Positions 6,711 to 8,357 of a stretch of 8,357 nt of DNA are shown here, in pieces; the first letter of the stretch is position 1; each line of letters begins with the position of its first letter. Made by a program: the position numbers and the translations under genes. This stretch comes from Pseudomonadota bacterium (GTDB lineage: Bacteria; Desulfobacterota; Desulfobacteria; Desulfobacterales; C00003060). The stretch covers positions 1 to 8,357 of the forward strand of contig JADFWI010000182.1 of assembly GCA_015222985.1 (NCBI GenBank), given 5' to 3'. The notes under the pieces were generated by a model that saw nothing but the letters and a program-made list of their open reading frames with translations, ran no database searches and was not told where the DNA came from.

Positions 6711-6734
6711 TTGAAATAGACACAAGTTGAAATA
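6711..6734. repeat. Direct repeat TTGAAATA just upstream of the amtB promoter
   Basis: TTGAAATA occurs at 6711-6718 and 6727-6734, 16 bp apart, immediately upstream of the -24 element. The stretch is AT-rich and could be a bending region or a protein site. It does not fit a known consensus that I can name. Confidence 0.3.
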
Positions 6735-6749
6735 AATTCAGGTGGATAA

Positions 6750-6762
6750 GACCGAAAAGGTC
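6750..6762. promoter_or_regulatory. GACC-N5-GGTC dyad, possible enhancer site for amtB
   Basis: GACC GAAAA GGTC is a symmetric site centred at 6756, about 77 bp upstream of the predicted amtB start. Its inner ACC-N5-GGT has the spacing of NtrC sites (TGCACC-N5-GGTGCA), but the outer bases of the consensus are missing. It is the best enhancer candidate in the intergenic region, yet weak on sequence alone. Confidence 0.3.
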
Positions 6763-6861
6763 GATGGATTACAGAGACATGACAGAACGATACCGTGGTA
6801 AATAGCGATACTTTCTACAAAACCGTAGTTTCAGGCATCCGGTATGAATGAACCTGAAGGG

Positions 6862-8166
6862 TCAATTTTTAGGTTTCTTGCCCCGCTTCTTTATTGGGAC
6901 ATAATCTCTCTTGTTCCGCCCAACATAGATCTGGCGAGGCCTCTGGATTTTCCAATTGGGATCCTCGATACTCTCCTTCCACTGGCTGATCCATCCGGGC
7001 AGGCGGCCGATGGCAAACATTACCGTGAACATATTGACCGGAATCCCGATTGCCCGCAGCAGGATACCGCTGTAAAAATCTATATTCGGATAGAGCTTAT
7101 GATCAATGAGATATTGATCCTTCAAGGCCACTTCTTCCAATCTCCGGGCAATATCCAGCAGAGGATCTTGACGTGTTGCTTTTCCCAAGACCTTATCGCA
7201 CACCTCTTTCATAATCCGGCCCCTTGGATCATAGGTCTTGTACACACGGTGACCAAAACCCATGAGCCGAAAAGGATCGCTTCTGTCTCTGGCCCGGGCC
7301 AGGAAAGGGGCCAGATCCCCGCCACTTTCATGTATCTGGCTGAGCATTTCCACCACGGCCTGGTTTGCGCCGCCGTGCAAAGGCCCCCAAAGTGCATATA
7401 TGCCGGCTGAAATGGCCGCATAGAGATTGACCTTTGCGCTTCCCACTAATCGGACCGTAGCGGTGGAGCAGTTTTGTTCGTGGTCGGCATGGAGGATCCA
7501 GAAGACGTTCAAGGCCTTTACGACATCTTCGTCGATAACATAGGGCCGGACCGGTGAATCGAACATCATGTTCAAGAAATTTGCTGCGTACGTGAGGTCA
7601 TGTCTCGGGTAAATGACCTTGTGTCCCCTAAAGATTTTATAGGACATGGCCGCCATAGTCCGCACTTTTGACAGCAGCCTGGTGACAGTGATATTGATTT
7701 CTTCTTCCTGTGTTCTTTCAGGGATTTTAGGATAGAAAGCTCTCAAAGCGTTGACCATGGAGGAAAGGATGCCCATGGGATGGGCCCATCTGGGAAAATG
7801 CTCAAAAAAGGCCCGCATGTCCTCATGGACAAGGGAGTTGTCATTCAGCATTACGGAGAAGCGGTTAAGCTGTCTCTGGGTAGGCAATTCGCCGTTTATC
7901 AAAAGATATGCTGTTTCCACAAAGGTGGAATGCTCGGCAAGCTGTTCCACGGGTATGCCTTCGTAACGCAGGATGCCCTTTTCTCCATCGACAAAGGTGA
8001 TGCGACTCTGACAGTTGGCCGTATTCACAAAGCCAGGATCCAGCGTTACAAAGCCGGTTTCCTGGCGCAGCCTGGAAATATCAATGGCTCTTTCCCCTTC
8101 TGAGCCGGTAACAATCGGCAGCTCAAAGGTTTTCCCATCTATGATGAGCTTTGCTGTCTGTTCCAT
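6862..8166 (-). CDS. gltA: Citrate synthase (type II, hexameric-like)
   Basis: Condenses acetyl-CoA and oxaloacetate to citrate in the cytoplasm, the entry to the oxidative TCA arm that yields 2-oxoglutarate. The 434 residues match the long Gram-negative type (E. coli 427). The catalytic triad is visible: His264 in GPLHGGAN, His306 in GFGHRVYK and Asp363 in NIDFYSG. HADHEQNCSTATVR (226-239) supplies the oxaloacetate-binding histidine His229. The N-terminal small domain (about 1-50) typical of the NADH-responsive type is present. The C-terminus is unusually lysine-rich (IKKRGKKPKN). GAGGG (8177-8173) is 6 nt before the ATG. It is followed by 236 bp containing the amtB promoter, so it is probably transcribed separately. 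I see no strong terminator, and read-through into amtB is possible. A 2-methylcitrate synthase is the main alternative; length and the N-terminal domain argue against it. Confidence 0.95.
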   Translation of the reverse strand: MEQTAKLIIDGKTFELPIVTGSEGERAIDISRLRQETGFVTLDPGFVNTANCQSRITFVDGEKGILRYEGIPVEQLAEHSTFVETAYLLINGELPTQRQLNRFSVMLNDNSLVHEDMRAFFEHFPRWAHPMGILSSMVNALRAFYPKIPERTQEEEINITVTRLLSKVRTMAAMSYKIFRGHKVIYPRHDLTYAANFLNMMFDSPVRPYVIDEDVVKALNVFWILHADHEQNCSTATVRLVGSAKVNLYAAISAGIYALWGPLHGGANQAVVEMLSQIHESGGDLAPFLARARDRSDPFRLMGFGHRVYKTYDPRGRIMKEVCDKVLGKATRQDPLLDIARRLEEVALKDQYLIDHKLYPNIDFYSGILLRAIGIPVNMFTVMFAIGRLPGWISQWKESIEDPNWKIQRPRQIYVGRNKRDYVPIKKRGKKPKN

Positions 8167-8252
8167 GTTTTTCCCTCGGTCTTCAAATTTTTTGCGTTCG
8201 TTTCAACGTTGTCATCTTTCTTGGTATAGAACGTATGTGAGGCAGAAAAGCC

Positions 8253-8271
8253 GTAACCGTTCACAGGTTAC
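8253..8271. promoter_or_regulatory. GTAACC-N7-GGTTAC dyad upstream of gltA
   Basis: Two exact 6-bp inverted arms separated by 7 bp lie about 87 bp upstream of the gltA start codon. The size and symmetry suit an operator for a dimeric regulator, or a small RNA hairpin if transcription starts further upstream. I could not place a convincing sigma-70 promoter in 8167-8357. Confidence 0.4.
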
Positions 8272-8302
8272 ATTCATGCCGTACGGAATTGTTTTGAAAG
8301 AT

Positions 8303-8337
8303 GAACGTCGAACATCGAACATCGAACGTCCAACGTC
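8303..8337. repeat. 7-bp tandem repeat GAACRTC, five units
   Basis: Five consecutive heptamers are seen: GAACGTC, GAACATC, GAACATC, GAACGTC, CAACGTC, followed by a decayed GAATGAA. Units differ at only one or two positions. It lies upstream of gltA, near the window edge, and may continue as weaker CGAA motifs (ACGAATA at 8347-8353). The 7-bp period equals that of the array beside asnB, although the unit sequence is different. There are no spacers and no coding role is evident. Confidence 0.8.
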
Positions 8338-8357
8338 GAATGAAAAACGAATATCCA

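Noticed and set aside
6830..6858. TTCAGG/CCTGAA inverted repeat after gltA as an intrinsic terminator
   Set aside because: The stem is only 6 bp with a 17-nt loop and no adjacent T-run on the minus strand. I cannot support termination here.
8167..8240. A sigma-70 promoter for gltA (TCTATA near 8225 as a -10 box)
   Set aside because: No acceptable -35 hexamer is found at 16-18 bp, so the match is not better than chance.
8303..8337. The heptamer array as a CRISPR
   Set aside because: Units are 7 bp, directly abutting and without spacers, and no cas genes are present.

Overview
The window is a compact nitrogen-assimilation block from a Gram-negative bacterium. All five recognisable genes lie on the minus strand, so the biological order runs from high to low coordinates: gltA (citrate synthase), amtB (ammonium channel), glnB/glnK (PII), glnD (PII uridylyl-removing/uridylyltransferase) and asnB (glutamine-hydrolysing asparagine synthase). 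A short partial reading frame runs off the low-coordinate edge. The gene content, the moderate GC, the sigma-54-type promoters, a PII with the Tyr51 uridylylation site and a full-length GlnD all suggest a proteobacterial lineage. A Desulfobacterota (former Deltaproteobacteria) host is my best guess, but this is inference and no marker gene is present.

Layout: 8167-8357 is the region upstream of gltA, with a GTAACC-N7-GGTTAC dyad and a heptamer tandem repeat. 6862-8166 is gltA. 6626-6861 is an intergenic control region with an excellent sigma-54 -24/-12 element 54 nt ahead of amtB. 2367-6625 holds amtB-glnB-glnD as a tight operon (gaps of 47 and 6 bp). 2104-2366 is a second control region with a degenerate heptamer array overlapping the glnD stop codon, a second sigma-54 element, and a predicted asnB leader of about 144 nt that holds three back-to-back inverted repeats, including a perfect 26-bp palindrome. 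124-2103 is asnB. 1-69 is a possible start of a further minus-strand gene.

How it works together: AmtB brings in ammonium. PII binds and blocks AmtB or signals to other targets depending on 2-oxoglutarate, ATP/ADP and Tyr51 uridylylation. GlnD senses glutamine through its ACT domains and writes or erases that uridylyl mark. The sensor-modifier, its substrate and that substrate's membrane target are therefore encoded in one predicted sigma-54 transcript. AsnB consumes glutamine nitrogen downstream and has its own closely similar promoter (both read TGGCAT-N5-TTGCT), so it is probably in the same nitrogen regulon. Citrate synthase, just upstream, feeds the pathway to 2-oxoglutarate, the carbon signal read by PII.

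The enzymes are ordinary, canonical family members. The points that deserve a second look are in the non-coding DNA: the matched sigma-54 promoters, the structured asnB leader, and two different 7-bp-period repeat arrays, one of which supplies the last codons and the stop of glnD.
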